Shown one piece after another: positions 24,985 to 33,544 of a stretch of DNA of 64,000 nucleotides. Source of the stretch: Propionivibrio dicarboxylicus (GTDB lineage: Bacteria > Pseudomonadota > Gammaproteobacteria > Burkholderiales > Rhodocyclaceae); contig NZ_FNCY01000001.1 of the NCBI RefSeq assembly GCF_900099695.1, positions 124,001 to 188,000 of the forward strand, given 5' to 3'. Positions within the stretch are counted from its first letter, which is position 1, and every line of letters begins with the position of its first letter. A program made the position numbers and the translations under genes. Below the pieces are notes generated by a model. It was not told the origin of the DNA. It saw only the letters and a list, made by a program, of their open reading frames with translations, and did no database searches.

Positions 24985-26898
24985 ATGGAGTCTCCGACCA
25001 AACTCGATCGCGCCAGACTGCGTCGCGCCCGCGACCTGATGCTGAAACAGGGCGAGATACCCATGGGTTATCTCGTCAGCGCGCTGCTGACGCGCTCGTG
25101 GCGCCGCAGCCTCGACGCCGGCCTGGCGCCCGACGGCCGCCTGCCCGACCCGGGCAGGCTTTCGGCCAGCGAACTCGCGCGCAGCACCGAACGTCACCAC
25201 GAGCTGATCGCCCATGCCCGCCCGGTGATGGAATACCTGCACGCACAGACGCGCAATTCCGGCAGCATGATCATTCTCTCGGACGACAAGGGCGTGCTGC
25301 TGCATGCGCTCGGCGACCCCGACTTCCTGACCCGCGCCGAGCGCGTCACGCTATCCCCCGGCGCCTCGTGGAATGAGCGTCATCGTGGCACCAACGCCAT
25401 CGGCACCGCGCTTGCGGAAGGCAAGCCGCTCGTCGTGCATGGCGGCGAACATTTTCTCGAACGCAACGGATTCCTGTCGTGCGCGTCGGCGCCGCTTTCT
25501 GCGCCCGACGGTCGCATTCTCGGCGTCCTCGACATCTCCGGCGACGAACGCCAGCATCATCCGCATACTTTCGGTCTCATCCGGGCCGCCGCGCACATGG
25601 TGGAAAACCGCCTGTTCGACGCGCATCACGCCCGCAGCCTGCGCCTCCGCCTGCACCCCTTGGCCGAGGGCATCGGCACCTTTGCCGAGGGCATCGTGGC
25701 GCTCAGCGACGACGGCTGGCTGGTCGGGGCTAACCAGGCCGGCCTGGCACTGCTCGGGCTGCATGCCGGAGATCTGCGCATCACGCCGCTGGAACGACTC
25801 CTGCAACCGCGACTGGCCGACCTGCTCGACTGGAACCGCCGCTGCCCCGGCGAACCGATGCTGGTGGCGCGTACCGACGGCGAACGCCTGTTCGTGCGCG
25901 TCGATCCGCCCCAGGTTGTGCGCAGCGGAACGCCGCCCCCGGTCGCAAGCCCCACCACAACCGAAGCGCCGCGCAGTGCGCTTAAAGCGCTCGACACCGG
26001 CGATGAACGCGTGAGCGCGGCGATCGAAAAGGCACAAAAACTGATCGGCAAGCCGATCTCGCTGCTGTTGCATGGCGAGCCGGGCGTCGGCAAGGAATGT
26101 TTCGCGCGCGCCTTCCACGCCTCGGGCCCGCGCCAGGACGGCCCCTTCATCTCCGTCAACCTGGCGGCGCTGCAGCAAGAGCTGATCGAGACCGCGCTGT
26201 TCGGCTTCGCCCCCAGCCTGTGCCGCGAGGGGGCGCTCGGGCACATCCGCGAAGCGAATAAGGGCACGCTGTTTCTCGACCGCATCGAGGCCATTCCCCC
26301 AAGCATCCAGGCCCGCTTTCTCAAGGTCCTGCTGGATCGGCGCGTCACGCCGCTCGGCGGCGAAACGGAACCCGTCGATTTCGTCCTGATTTCGGCGACA
26401 CACGCCAACCTCAAAGCGGAGATCGAGGCCGGACGCTTCGACGCCGATCTGTACTACCGACTCAGCGGCCTGACCCTGCAGCTGATTCCGCTTCGCCAGC
26501 GCAAGGATTTCACTGCCGTCGTCGCCAAGACACTCGAAGACCTCGCGCCTGATCGCCCCATCACGCTCGAACCGGCGCTCGCGACGGCATTCGCCGAGTA
26601 CGCCTGGCCAGGCAATCTTCGCCAGCTGACCAACACGCTGCGTACCGCCATCGCCCTGCTCGACGCGGACGAGACACGGATCGGCTGGAACCATCTGTCG
26701 GACGACCTGGTCGAGGAATTACACTGGCGAGTGCCATCGACAGCCCCTGCGGCGGGAGAAACGACCGAGAACCTGCGCGAACTGTCCCAGGCCACCATTG
26801 GCCGGGCCATTGCCCTGAGTCACGGCAACATGTCCGAAGCTGCGCGGCGGCTCGGCATCAGCCGCAACACCCTGTATCGACGCCTGCAGAACAAGTAA
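24985..26898 (+). CDS. AcoR-like AAA+ transcriptional regulator with degenerate sigma-54 motifs
   Basis: A 637-residue regulator with an N-terminal GAF-type sensor (residues about 70-210), a short PAS-like stretch (about 220-290), a central AAA+ domain and a C-terminal Fis helix-turn-helix (MSEAARRLGISRNTLYRRL). Walker A is GEPGVGKE (364-371). The GAFTGA loop that should contact sigma-54 is replaced by FAPSLCREGALG (408-419), and Walker B reads FLDRIE, with Arg433 where the catalytic glutamate should be. It lies between the HdrD-like gene and a MoaD-like gene, so it probably senses aldehydes or related compounds and controls AOR. Start: ATG 24985 after GGGGGA; ATG 24937 is possible. Confidence 0.85.
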   Translation: MESPTKLDRARLRRARDLMLKQGEIPMGYLVSALLTRSWRRSLDAGLAPDGRLPDPGRLSASELARSTERHHELIAHARPVMEYLHAQTRNSGSMIILSDDKGVLLHALGDPDFLTRAERVTLSPGASWNERHRGTNAIGTALAEGKPLVVHGGEHFLERNGFLSCASAPLSAPDGRILGVLDISGDERQHHPHTFGLIRAAAHMVENRLFDAHHARSLRLRLHPLAEGIGTFAEGIVALSDDGWLVGANQAGLALLGLHAGDLRITPLERLLQPRLADLLDWNRRCPGEPMLVARTDGERLFVRVDPPQVVRSGTPPPVASPTTTEAPRSALKALDTGDERVSAAIEKAQKLIGKPISLLLHGEPGVGKECFARAFHASGPRQDGPFISVNLAALQQELIETALFGFAPSLCREGALGHIREANKGTLFLDRIEAIPPSIQARFLKVLLDRRVTPLGGETEPVDFVLISATHANLKAEIEAGRFDADLYYRLSGLTLQLIPLRQRKDFTAVVAKTLEDLAPDRPITLEPALATAFAEYAWPGNLRQLTNTLRTAIALLDADETRIGWNHLSDDLVEELHWRVPSTAPAAGETTENLRELSQATIGRAIALSHGNMSEAARRLGISRNTLYRRLQNK

Positions 26899-26932
26899 GC
26901 ACGCCGCCCATCAATAATAAGGAAGCCGGATC

Positions 26933-27214
26933 ATGGCCGGGAACATTGAACTCCACGCCTTCATGGGCCTGGCCGACGTCTTTCGCCAGCGGCAGTGGTC
27001 GAACCCGCACGCCTTCTGTCTCGACGCCGATCTGACGGGGAAAGCGTTGCTGGCGGCGCTCGACATCGACGCATCCAATGTCGAAGTCATGTTCATCAAT
27101 CGCAAGGCGTTCGCCGTCGATTGCGCCCGGATTCATCCGGGCGATCGCGTCGCGCTGGTCCCGCCGGGCGTTCCCGGCCCGCACCGCTTTCTGCTCGGAT
27201 TCAAGAACCGGTAA
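26933..27214 (+). CDS. MoaD/ThiS-like ubiquitin-fold protein without a Gly-Gly end
   Basis: A 93-residue protein of MoaD/ThiS type (DLTGKALLAALDI, HPGDRVALVPPGVPGPH). The C-terminus does not stop at Gly-Gly but continues to GFKNR, so the usual sulfur-transfer chemistry would need processing or does not occur. AAGGA lies about 10 bases before the ATG. It follows the AcoR-like regulator by 34 bases and probably belongs to the AOR locus. It may be an accessory subunit or a cofactor-insertion factor; this is inference. Confidence 0.7.
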   Translation: MAGNIELHAFMGLADVFRQRQWSNPHAFCLDADLTGKALLAALDIDASNVEVMFINRKAFAVDCARIHPGDRVALVPPGVPGPHRFLLGFKNR

Positions 27215-27413
27215 TCGCCGCCTCGTCTCGCCGGGCGATGCCCACGTCATCGGCGCGAACATCTTCCTCATTCTTCATGACTTCAGCGCTGCGGCGCCGC
27301 TTGTGTTTTCCCGGTTGCGGCGGACAAGGCGCCAGATCGAACGAAGGCCTTCGCAACACCACGGTCATCCAATCGTCTTAACGGCGTAACATTCGACGCG
27401 CAGGCTGTGCGCC

Positions 27414-28196
27414 ATGCGTGTCGTGCGATCCATCTTCATCTCCGATATCCATTTGGGCACTCGTGCTTGCCAGGCAGACGCCCTGCTGGGCTTTCTGCGC
27501 GAGACACTTGCGGACAACCTGTTCCTGGTCGGTGACATCATCGATTTCTGGGCCATGCGTCGCCATGTTGTCTGGACAGAAGCCCAGAACACGGTCGTGC
27601 AGAAAATCCTGCGCCGGGCACGCCACGGTGAGCGCGTCGTCTTCATTCCCGGCAACCATGACGAAGCGCTACGCGATTATCTTGGCATCGCTTTCGGCGA
27701 CATCCAGGTTGCCAGTGAAGTCGTGCATGAACTTGCCGATGGGCGCCGTTTTCTCTTGCTGCACGGCGACGAATTCGACCAGATTACGCGCCATCACCAA
27801 TGGGTCGCGATTCTCGGCGACGTCATGTACAACGCGCTGGTCCGCGTCAACGCCCTGATTTCCTTCGTTCGGAGGCGATTCGGATGGCATTGCTACTGGT
27901 CGCTGGCCGGCTACGCGAAGCGCCGGATCAAGAAAGCAATGCAGTTCATTTTCGACTTCGAGGACGCGGCGATCCATGCCGCGCGTCAACGCGGCCTCGA
28001 CGGCATCATCTGCGGTCATATTCATTGGGCCCAGATTCGCGAAATCGAAGGCCTCTGTTACGTCAATTGCGGAGACTGGGTCGATAGCTGCACCGCCATC
28101 GTCGAGCATCTCGACGGACGACTCGAACTTATCAACTGGGGCGCCGACATGGGCAACGCAATGCCGGCACAAAAGGAGGAAGCATGCGTGTCCTGA
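27414..28196 (+). CDS. Calcineurin-like metallophosphoesterase, PlcP/LpxH type
   Basis: A 260-residue phosphoesterase with the full metal-binding set: SDIHLG (residues 10-15), GDIID (about 40-44), GNHDE (about 80-84), LLHGDEFD near 118 and GHIHWAQI near 201. The family (COG2908) includes UDP-2,3-diacylglucosamine hydrolase LpxH and phospholipase C PlcP. Its overlap with a GT4 glycosyltransferase and the diacylglycerol kinase downstream favour PlcP, which turns phospholipids into diacylglycerol for glycolipid synthesis. LpxH function is the alternative. Its last codons overlap the next gene. Confidence 0.8.
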   Translation: MRVVRSIFISDIHLGTRACQADALLGFLRETLADNLFLVGDIIDFWAMRRHVVWTEAQNTVVQKILRRARHGERVVFIPGNHDEALRDYLGIAFGDIQVASEVVHELADGRRFLLLHGDEFDQITRHHQWVAILGDVMYNALVRVNALISFVRRRFGWHCYWSLAGYAKRRIKKAMQFIFDFEDAAIHAARQRGLDGIICGHIHWAQIREIEGLCYVNCGDWVDSCTAIVEHLDGRLELINWGADMGNAMPAQKEEACVS

Positions 28197-29377
28197 TGGT
28201 TTCGGACGTCTATTTTCCACGCATCAACGGTGTCTCGACGGCCATCCAGACGTACCGGCAATCACTGCAAAAGAATGGCGTGGAGATCAGCCTGATCGCG
28301 CCGGACTACGGCAACACCGGCACCGAAGCCTGGATCGAGCGCGTGCCGTCTCGTGTCTTGCCGTGCGACCCCGAAGACCGGCTTGTGCATTGGCGTGCCA
28401 TGCATGACGCCGTCGATCGCGCCGTTCGCGGCGGCTACGACCTGATTCACATCCAGACGCCTTTCGTCGCCCATTACGCTGGAATAGCGGCCGCACGGCG
28501 TTACAAAACGCCTGTCATAGCCACCTACCACACGCTGTTCGAGGAATATCTCAAGCATTACGCTCCCTTCGTTCCGTCCTGTTTATTGAGAGGCGCCACG
28601 CGGCGTTTCTCGCGCTGGCAGTGCAATTCTCTCGATGCCGTCATCGTTCCGTCGCGCGCAATTCATTCCCGATTGCTCAGTTATGGCGTAACGACGCCAA
28701 TGCAGATACTGCCAACGGGAATTCCGCTGCAAGCGACCGTGCACGACAGCACCCGCGCGGAGTTCCGGGCGCGCTACGGCATCGCACCGACCCGGCCGGT
28801 GGCCTTGTTCGTCGGCCGTGTCGCGCATGAGAAAAACATTCATTACCTGCTCGAGGTCGCCGCCCTGGCGCGCGCATCGGTCCCCGATCTGCTGTTACTG
28901 ATCGCCGGCGAAGGACCCGCCCTGGGCTTTCTGCAGGAACGGGTCAAGGCGCAAGGATTGGAGCGCAATGTTCAATTCATCGGCTATCTCGACCGACAAA
29001 CCGAACTGCCCGCCTGCTATGCCGCAGCCGACGTTTTTGTCTTTGCCTCGCGCACTGAAACACAGGGCCTGGTACTGCTCGAAGCGATGGCCGCCGGTTT
29101 GCCCGTAGTGGCGTTGGCAGAGATGGGCACCATCGACATTCTCGGGGCGAAACGCGGCGCGGTCGTTCCTGAAGACTCACCCGCGGCCTTCGCCCGGATG
29201 TTGTCGCTCTTGCTGCTCGGCGAAGACTGGCGCAAGCGTCTTGCGGCAGAAGGCCGTAAATATGCAGCCGAGTGGTCGGACGAGCGATTGGCCGTCCGGA
29301 TGGCTGCGTTGTATCGCGACGTCGTTGCCACCCACACGGGCGAGCAAGCGTCCGGTGTCGGTCTGCTGCCAATGTGA
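28184..29377 (+). CDS. GT4-family glycosyltransferase (Agt-like)
   Basis: A 397-residue GT-B enzyme of family 4, cytoplasmic or membrane-associated. The N-terminal domain begins VLMVSDVYFPRINGVSTAIQ, and the C-terminal donor-binding half has VGRVAHEKN near residue 208 and the E-x7-E motif ETQGLVLLE near 291. The ribosome site AAGGAGGAA is strong and lies inside the preceding phosphoesterase gene, which it overlaps by 13 bases. With PlcP next door, a diacylglycerol glycosyltransferase (Agt) making glycolipids is likely; glycosylation of another lipid is possible. Confidence 0.82.
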   Translation: MRVLMVSDVYFPRINGVSTAIQTYRQSLQKNGVEISLIAPDYGNTGTEAWIERVPSRVLPCDPEDRLVHWRAMHDAVDRAVRGGYDLIHIQTPFVAHYAGIAAARRYKTPVIATYHTLFEEYLKHYAPFVPSCLLRGATRRFSRWQCNSLDAVIVPSRAIHSRLLSYGVTTPMQILPTGIPLQATVHDSTRAEFRARYGIAPTRPVALFVGRVAHEKNIHYLLEVAALARASVPDLLLLIAGEGPALGFLQERVKAQGLERNVQFIGYLDRQTELPACYAAADVFVFASRTETQGLVLLEAMAAGLPVVALAEMGTIDILGAKRGAVVPEDSPAAFARMLSLLLLGEDWRKRLAAEGRKYAAEWSDERLAVRMAALYRDVVATHTGEQASGVGLLPM

Positions 29378-29415
29378 GCGTCGATGATATTCAACTATTT
29401 GGAGGGCTTCTGTTC

Positions 29416-29667
29416 GTGGCGACACAACGATTTTGTTATCACTGCCGACGCAGTCATCCGGTCGAAGAGATGCGTCAAGTTGTCACCCGCGGCCGTCTCC
29501 GATGGCGTTGCCGACGGAGTGTCATGGCGGCCCTGGCGAGTCGCGAGGAACGCGATCGCTTCGGTCGATCCGTCGCGACGATGAATCGCACCACCGCCCG
29601 AAAACCCCTGCCGCGTTGTGTGAGCGAACTGTTGGTCATATTACGGGACGATAAGGAATGGCGTTGA
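29416..29667 (+). CDS. Small zinc-ribbon-like protein of unknown function
   Basis: An 83-residue protein starting at GTG 29416 with GGAGGG 9 bases upstream. It has CYHC near the start and a third cysteine in RWRC about 22 residues later, plus the pattern HPVEEMRQVVTRG, which I recall from short uncharacterised betaproteobacterial proteins. It lies between two glycosyltransferase genes and overlaps the second by 10 bases, supporting a real gene. No function is known. Confidence 0.6.
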   Translation: MATQRFCYHCRRSHPVEEMRQVVTRGRLRWRCRRSVMAALASREERDRFGRSVATMNRTTARKPLPRCVSELLVILRDDKEWR

Positions 29668-30725
29668 GAATCCTGATCATTAGCGATGCCTGGGAGCCAC
29701 AGGTCAATGGCGTCGTTCGCACGCTGAAAATGACGCGCCGTGAACTCGAAGCAATGGGAAACGTGGTCGATATCATTTCCCCGCTCGAATTCCGCGCAAT
29801 TCCCTGTCCGACCTACCCGGAAATCTCATTGGCATTGACGACGCGGCGCACACTCGAACGCCGCATCGACACATTTGCGCCGGATTGCCTTCACATCGCC
29901 ACCGAGGGTCCGCTGGGATGGATGGCGCGACGTATCGCGCTCCGTCGCAAGTGGCCGTTCACAACCGCCTACCATAGCCGCTTCCCCGAATATGTGCAGC
30001 TGCGTTTCGGCATACCGCTGGATTGGACATACGCCTTGCTACGCAGATTTCATAACGCTGCACGAGCCACCCTGGCACCGACGCCGACCATCGTCGCCGA
30101 TTTGCATGCGCGCGGTTTTCGCCATGCTCGCTTATGGTCACGCGGCGTCGATTTCGGCATTTTCACCGACACTGGGGATCGTGAAGCCACTCAACAAGGA
30201 CCGATTTTCCTTTACGTCGGCCGCATCGCCGTCGAAAAACAGGTTGACGCCTTCCTGGCGCTGGATCTCCCCGGCGAAAAATGGGTGGCGGGCGAAGGGC
30301 CGGAGCGGGCGAAGTTGCAAGCACGTTTTCCCGACGCGCATTGGTTCGGTGTGCTCAAAGGCGAGGAATTGGCACGCTTGTATCGCTCGGCAGATGTGAT
30401 GGTCTTTCCCAGCGTCACGGACACATTCGGGCTGGTGATGGTCGAATCGATGGCCTGCGGCACCCCGGTTGCCGCGTTTCTGGCCCCGGGACCGATCGAC
30501 GTCATCGGCGAATCAGCCGGGGGCGTCATGCATCGGGATCTGCGCGAGGCGTGCCTGAGCGCACTCAAATTGTCGCGTAGCGCCGTGCGACAGCATGCCG
30601 AGAAATTCCCCTGGCACGCAGCGACGACGCAACTATTGGCGGCACTCCAAGTAATTCCAGATAAGTTGCGACGGCCTGAAACCAGCGCCCCCTGCTTATC
30701 GACTGCAGCAGGAAAGATTTCCTGA
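29658..30725 (+). CDS. GT4-family glycosyltransferase (second)
   Basis: A 355-residue GT-B glycosyltransferase resembling mannosyltransferases of the MgtA/PimB type: ILIISDAWEPQVNGVVRTL at the N-terminus, YVGRIAVEKQ near residue 190, GEGPER near 214 and DTFGLVMVE near 254. It overlaps the small zinc-ribbon gene. It is clearly different from the first glycosyltransferase, so the two could add successive sugars to one lipid. The donor sugar is unknown. Confidence 0.82.
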   Translation: MALRILIISDAWEPQVNGVVRTLKMTRRELEAMGNVVDIISPLEFRAIPCPTYPEISLALTTRRTLERRIDTFAPDCLHIATEGPLGWMARRIALRRKWPFTTAYHSRFPEYVQLRFGIPLDWTYALLRRFHNAARATLAPTPTIVADLHARGFRHARLWSRGVDFGIFTDTGDREATQQGPIFLYVGRIAVEKQVDAFLALDLPGEKWVAGEGPERAKLQARFPDAHWFGVLKGEELARLYRSADVMVFPSVTDTFGLVMVESMACGTPVAAFLAPGPIDVIGESAGGVMHRDLREACLSALKLSRSAVRQHAEKFPWHAATTQLLAALQVIPDKLRRPETSAPCLSTAAGKIS

Positions 30726-30778
30726 ATAGCATCGTCACCCCCTGAATCCCCAGCCCCAGCTGGGTGAGGAGAACCATA

Positions 30779-31156
30779 TTGCGTGAGGAAAGCCCATTCA
30801 AGGGAAAAACCGGCCTTCGCCGGATCTGGTGTGCGCTGAATTACAGTCTTGCCGGCTTGCGCGAAGCCTATCGGTGCGAGGACGCATTCCGACAGGAGAC
30901 GCTACTTGCCCTTGTCCTGATGCCGCTGAGCTTTTTCCTGCCCGTCAGCGGCTCCGAGCGCGCCCTGATGATCGCCAGTGTCCTGCTCGTGCTCATTGTC
31001 GAACTGGTCAACTCGGCGATTGAAGCAGCCATCGATCGCATCTCACTCGATCGTCATCATTTGTCAAAACGCGCCAAGGATATCGGCAGTTCCGCCGTGC
31101 TACTGGCCTTGCTCAATATCGGGCTGGTCTGGTCTTGCGTGCTCTTCGGCAAGTGA
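30779..31156 (+). CDS. dgkA: Diacylglycerol kinase DgkA
   Basis: Small integral membrane kinase that phosphorylates diacylglycerol to phosphatidic acid. The 125-residue product has the family's three membrane helices and the signature RALMIASVLLVLIVELVNSAIEAAIDR in two pieces around residues 65-92 (catalytic E in ELVNSAIEAAID). The start is TTG 30779 with GAGGAG 8 bases upstream; a GTG at 30764 would overlap that site. Here it probably recycles diacylglycerol released by the PlcP-like enzyme. Confidence 0.93.
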   Translation: MREESPFKGKTGLRRIWCALNYSLAGLREAYRCEDAFRQETLLALVLMPLSFFLPVSGSERALMIASVLLVLIVELVNSAIEAAIDRISLDRHHLSKRAKDIGSSAVLLALLNIGLVWSCVLFGK

Positions 31157-31191
31157 AGGGCAAGATCGACGTAGTGATTGGGGAGCGGCTC

Positions 31192-31566
31192 TTACTTCTT
31201 TCCGCTTTCCGGAATTTTGGGGAGTCTGTTCAGCAGAATGAGAATCTCGCCGTCAGTCTTATCGTTCAGCAATTGCAGCCCCAACCTGACAAGATCCCTT
31301 TTCTTGACGTCCACGCCCTGATCGACGAGTTGTTCCTTCCTGGCAATCAGGGTGTCATATTCGGTCTTGAGCAACGAAAACCGCTCTCGAACGGGTTCAT
31401 CCTTTTTCCTCAACGCCTCATCCAGCGGATAGGAAAAAGCACGCGCCAAGCGGCGTCTTTTTCCCGTGGTGACGGGCTCCGAATTCGGCGGGGTGGTTTT
31501 ATCGTCGCCGTCATTGCCTTCACGCTGTTTCTTGGCGGCTGATCGAGGATTTTTTTGAGTATTCAT
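31192..31566 (-). CDS. Hypothetical basic protein
   Basis: A 124-residue protein not recognised. The first 50 residues are polar and lysine/arginine rich (MNTQKNPRSAAKKQREG) and probably disordered; the rest looks helical (SLLKTEYDTLIARKEQLVDQ). It converges on dgkA, 35 bases away. No signal peptide or membrane segment is visible. The start ATG 31566 has no clear ribosome site; an upstream in-frame ATG at 31644 is less likely. Confidence 0.6.
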   Translation of the reverse strand: MNTQKNPRSAAKKQREGNDGDDKTTPPNSEPVTTGKRRRLARAFSYPLDEALRKKDEPVRERFSLLKTEYDTLIARKEQLVDQGVDVKKRDLVRLGLQLLNDKTDGEILILLNRLPKIPESGKK

Positions 31567-31933
31567 CACGTGGTTTCGTTTTGCATCAACAGGAACGCTC
31601 CGGCGAGTCAAACACGACACGCCAGGATCATGACAAAGATCCATGACACAGATACTAGCGCAGGGAAATGATGCTTGCCTGACATCTGATGTTCATGCCA
31701 GCAGGTCAATTCACCTGAGTGCTTCGCGCCAAGCGCGGTCGGCACGAGCGCAATCTCGCGTCAATGGCCGTTTCTTTCGATTGAACAAGCATACCGAACT
31801 CATATTACAAATTGATTACGGACATTCATGAACAGCGCCTCCGGCACACCGTTCGCATGACACATTTCTGTCATCGTCCTTAAATCGTTGGATGCAACAA
31901 TCCGCTGACATTCCATCACCGAGGGTTTTCTTC
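31567..31933. other. Intergenic region, nothing recognised
   Basis: About 370 bases between divergent genes. It must hold both promoters, but no convincing promoter pair, palindrome or RNA gene is visible. The right end carries the GAGGG ribosome site of the hemerythrin-like gene. Confidence 0.5.
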
Positions 31934-32347
31934 ATGAGAACGCAAGAACACCAAATGCCTATCGGCGCCAAAGGGCACTTCCCATTCGACGAGCATTGCA
32001 GCGAACTGATCCGGCTGCTCAAATTACTCGATCTCAGCCCTTTGCACACGATTGCCAGCCAGACTTTCATTGAAAGATTCCGGCTCCTGGTCAACGCCGC
32101 CGACGCCTTCTTTCTTCATGAAGAAGAGCTGCTCGGACTCCATTCGATTCCCGGCGCGGTGAAGCAGCGCCATTTGGCGAGCCACAGAAGGATCCGCGAT
32201 CTTTTTTATAGCGTTCATATTGACGCGATTAAAGGGAGAAACCAGACGGCCATTGAAATTTACGAACGGATTGGCACCGAAATCGAGCGCCACCTTTCGG
32301 AGTTCAGTGCTGATTTCAAGGAATATCTCCGACCCGTACGGCATTGA
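31934..32347 (+). CDS. Hemerythrin-like domain protein
   Basis: A 137-residue helical protein with spaced His/Glu residues in the pattern of bacteriohemerythrins: DEHCSELIRLL near residue 18, FFLHEEELLG near 61 and HLASHRRI near 80. It probably binds O2 or another small molecule at a di-iron site. The ATG at 31934 has GAGGG upstream. It stands alone. A role in oxygen sensing would suit a diazotroph, but this is inference, and the domain match is partial. Confidence 0.65.
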   Translation: MRTQEHQMPIGAKGHFPFDEHCSELIRLLKLLDLSPLHTIASQTFIERFRLLVNAADAFFLHEEELLGLHSIPGAVKQRHLASHRRIRDLFYSVHIDAIKGRNQTAIEIYERIGTEIERHLSEFSADFKEYLRPVRH

Positions 32348-32398
32348 TCTCCACCCCCGCGGTGCGATTGACGTCGCTACTCGCGGAGGATGATGCGC

Positions 32399-32872
32399 CT
32401 AGGCAAGGCGCCTTGGCCGATCCATCGTCTGCATTCTCAGCACCTGCATCGCCGAATGCTCGAAACCCAGCTTTTCGTAGAACGCCAGCGCGGGTGCGTT
32501 GTCCTTGTCGGACAACAGGGTGACGCGCGGCATGCCCTTGGCGGCGGCCCACGCCAACACATGTTCGACGAGCCGATGACCGAATCCACGGCCGCGCCAG
32601 GTCCGACTGACGACCACATCCTCAAGCAGCACGACGCGCCGGCCCTCGGCGGTGCTGACGGTGAATAGCGCGTTGGCCATGCCGGCGACGTTTCCGTCGA
32701 TGCGCAGCACGAAGAGCTGGCCGACCGCCGGATTGTCGAGGATGAGATACAGCCCGGCGAGCTGCTTGTCGCGATCCGGCGTGAAATCGCTTTCGAGCGT
32801 GAAGAGCTCGGCCAGCAAATCGGCCATCGGTTCGAGGTCATCGTCGGTAGCGACGTCGATACGTGCTTCCAT
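32399..32872 (-). CDS. GNAT-family N-acetyltransferase
   Basis: A 157-residue acetyltransferase with the acetyl-CoA pyrophosphate-binding motif RGRGFGHRL (residues about 93-101, R/Q-x-x-G-x-G/A) and the later block APALAFYEKLGF typical of GNAT enzymes. It is the last gene of the minus-strand series nifQ, Mop, secreted ORF, NafY-like, GNAT, 64 bases after the NafY-like gene. The substrate is unknown. Its place in the series may reflect co-transcription rather than a nitrogen-fixation role. Confidence 0.85.
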   Translation of the reverse strand: MEARIDVATDDDLEPMADLLAELFTLESDFTPDRDKQLAGLYLILDNPAVGQLFVLRIDGNVAGMANALFTVSTAEGRRVVLLEDVVVSRTWRGRGFGHRLVEHVLAWAAAKGMPRVTLLSDKDNAPALAFYEKLGFEHSAMQVLRMQTMDRPRRLA

Positions 32873-32936
32873 GTCTATCCAGTCAATCCGGCAGAACTGG
32901 TCGACACACGATAATGCCGTCCTTTGCCGTTGTCAT

Positions 32937-33329
32937 TCAGTGCGTCCCGAACAGATCGTGCACCTTGCACAGCATCGTCGTGATGTCGAAGCGCGTTTCG
33001 GCGAGCGCTTCTCCGGCAAGCAGCTTGCGCACCGCTTCGCGCGGATCGATCTCGCCGGTGAGGATCACGCGCGCGCCGCGCGCCGCCATATGACGAAGGA
33101 AACCTTCGCCGGCACTGCCGGTGATCACCACGTCGGCACCGTCAAGCGGATGCGCGCCTTCACCGTAGTCGCCGAAATGATGGATCAGCTGCATCTTCTC
33201 CAGCACGATGCGCCGCGCATCGGGAATCGACGCGGCATCGGCGGCGGCGAACATCAGCCAGTCACGCGTCCGACCCGCATGTCCTGCGATCGTAACGAAA
33301 TTCCGGGTACCAACAGCAATTTTCAACAC
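32937..33329 (-). CDS. NafY/NifX-type dinitrogenase cofactor-binding protein
   Basis: A 130-residue protein of the NifB/NifX/NafY superfamily (IAVGTRNFVTIAGHAGRTRDWLMF; later DGADVVITGSAGEGFLRHMAARG). These small proteins carry FeMo-co or its precursors between scaffold proteins. It lies in the nifQ series together with the molybdate-binding Mop protein, which supports a part in molybdenum cofactor traffic. AGGAG is near the ATG. It is distinct from the nifX at 37672. Confidence 0.82.
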   Translation of the reverse strand: MLKIAVGTRNFVTIAGHAGRTRDWLMFAAADAASIPDARRIVLEKMQLIHHFGDYGEGAHPLDGADVVITGSAGEGFLRHMAARGARVILTGEIDPREAVRKLLAGEALAETRFDITTMLCKVHDLFGTH

Positions 33330-33344
33330 ATGCTCCTTTCATGC

Positions 33345-33527
33345 TCAGTGCCGATCCCGACTGCGTCGCCTGTCCGGCAAGGCGGCGCTGAGGGCCTCGT
33401 TATAACAGACGACGATGCCGGGTCTGGGAGCCCCTGTCGTCCACGCATCGATGGCAAGCTTCAGTTCGTCTGCGGGCGTGGAGAACGCGGCCAGCAGCAC
33501 GGCGACTGCCAGGATTTTTGCGATCAT
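33345..33527 (-). CDS. Small putative secreted protein
   Basis: A 60-residue protein starting with a short signal-peptide-like segment (MIAKILAVAVLLAAFSTPADE), then a short polar mature part with one cysteine and an arginine-rich end. GAGGT lies about 10 bases before the ATG. It sits between the Mop and NafY-like genes with gaps under 20 bases, so it is probably translated. I do not recognise a family. Confidence 0.55.
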   Translation of the reverse strand: MIAKILAVAVLLAAFSTPADELKLAIDAWTTGAPRPGIVVCYNEALSAALPDRRRSRDRH

Positions 33528-33544
33528 GCGTCAGCACCTCGCGC

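Noticed and set aside
27362-27379. Pho box in front of the phosphoesterase gene
   Set aside because: The first half matches 6 of 7 bases but the second only about 4 of 7, too weak to list as a site. It is mentioned only as support for a finding.
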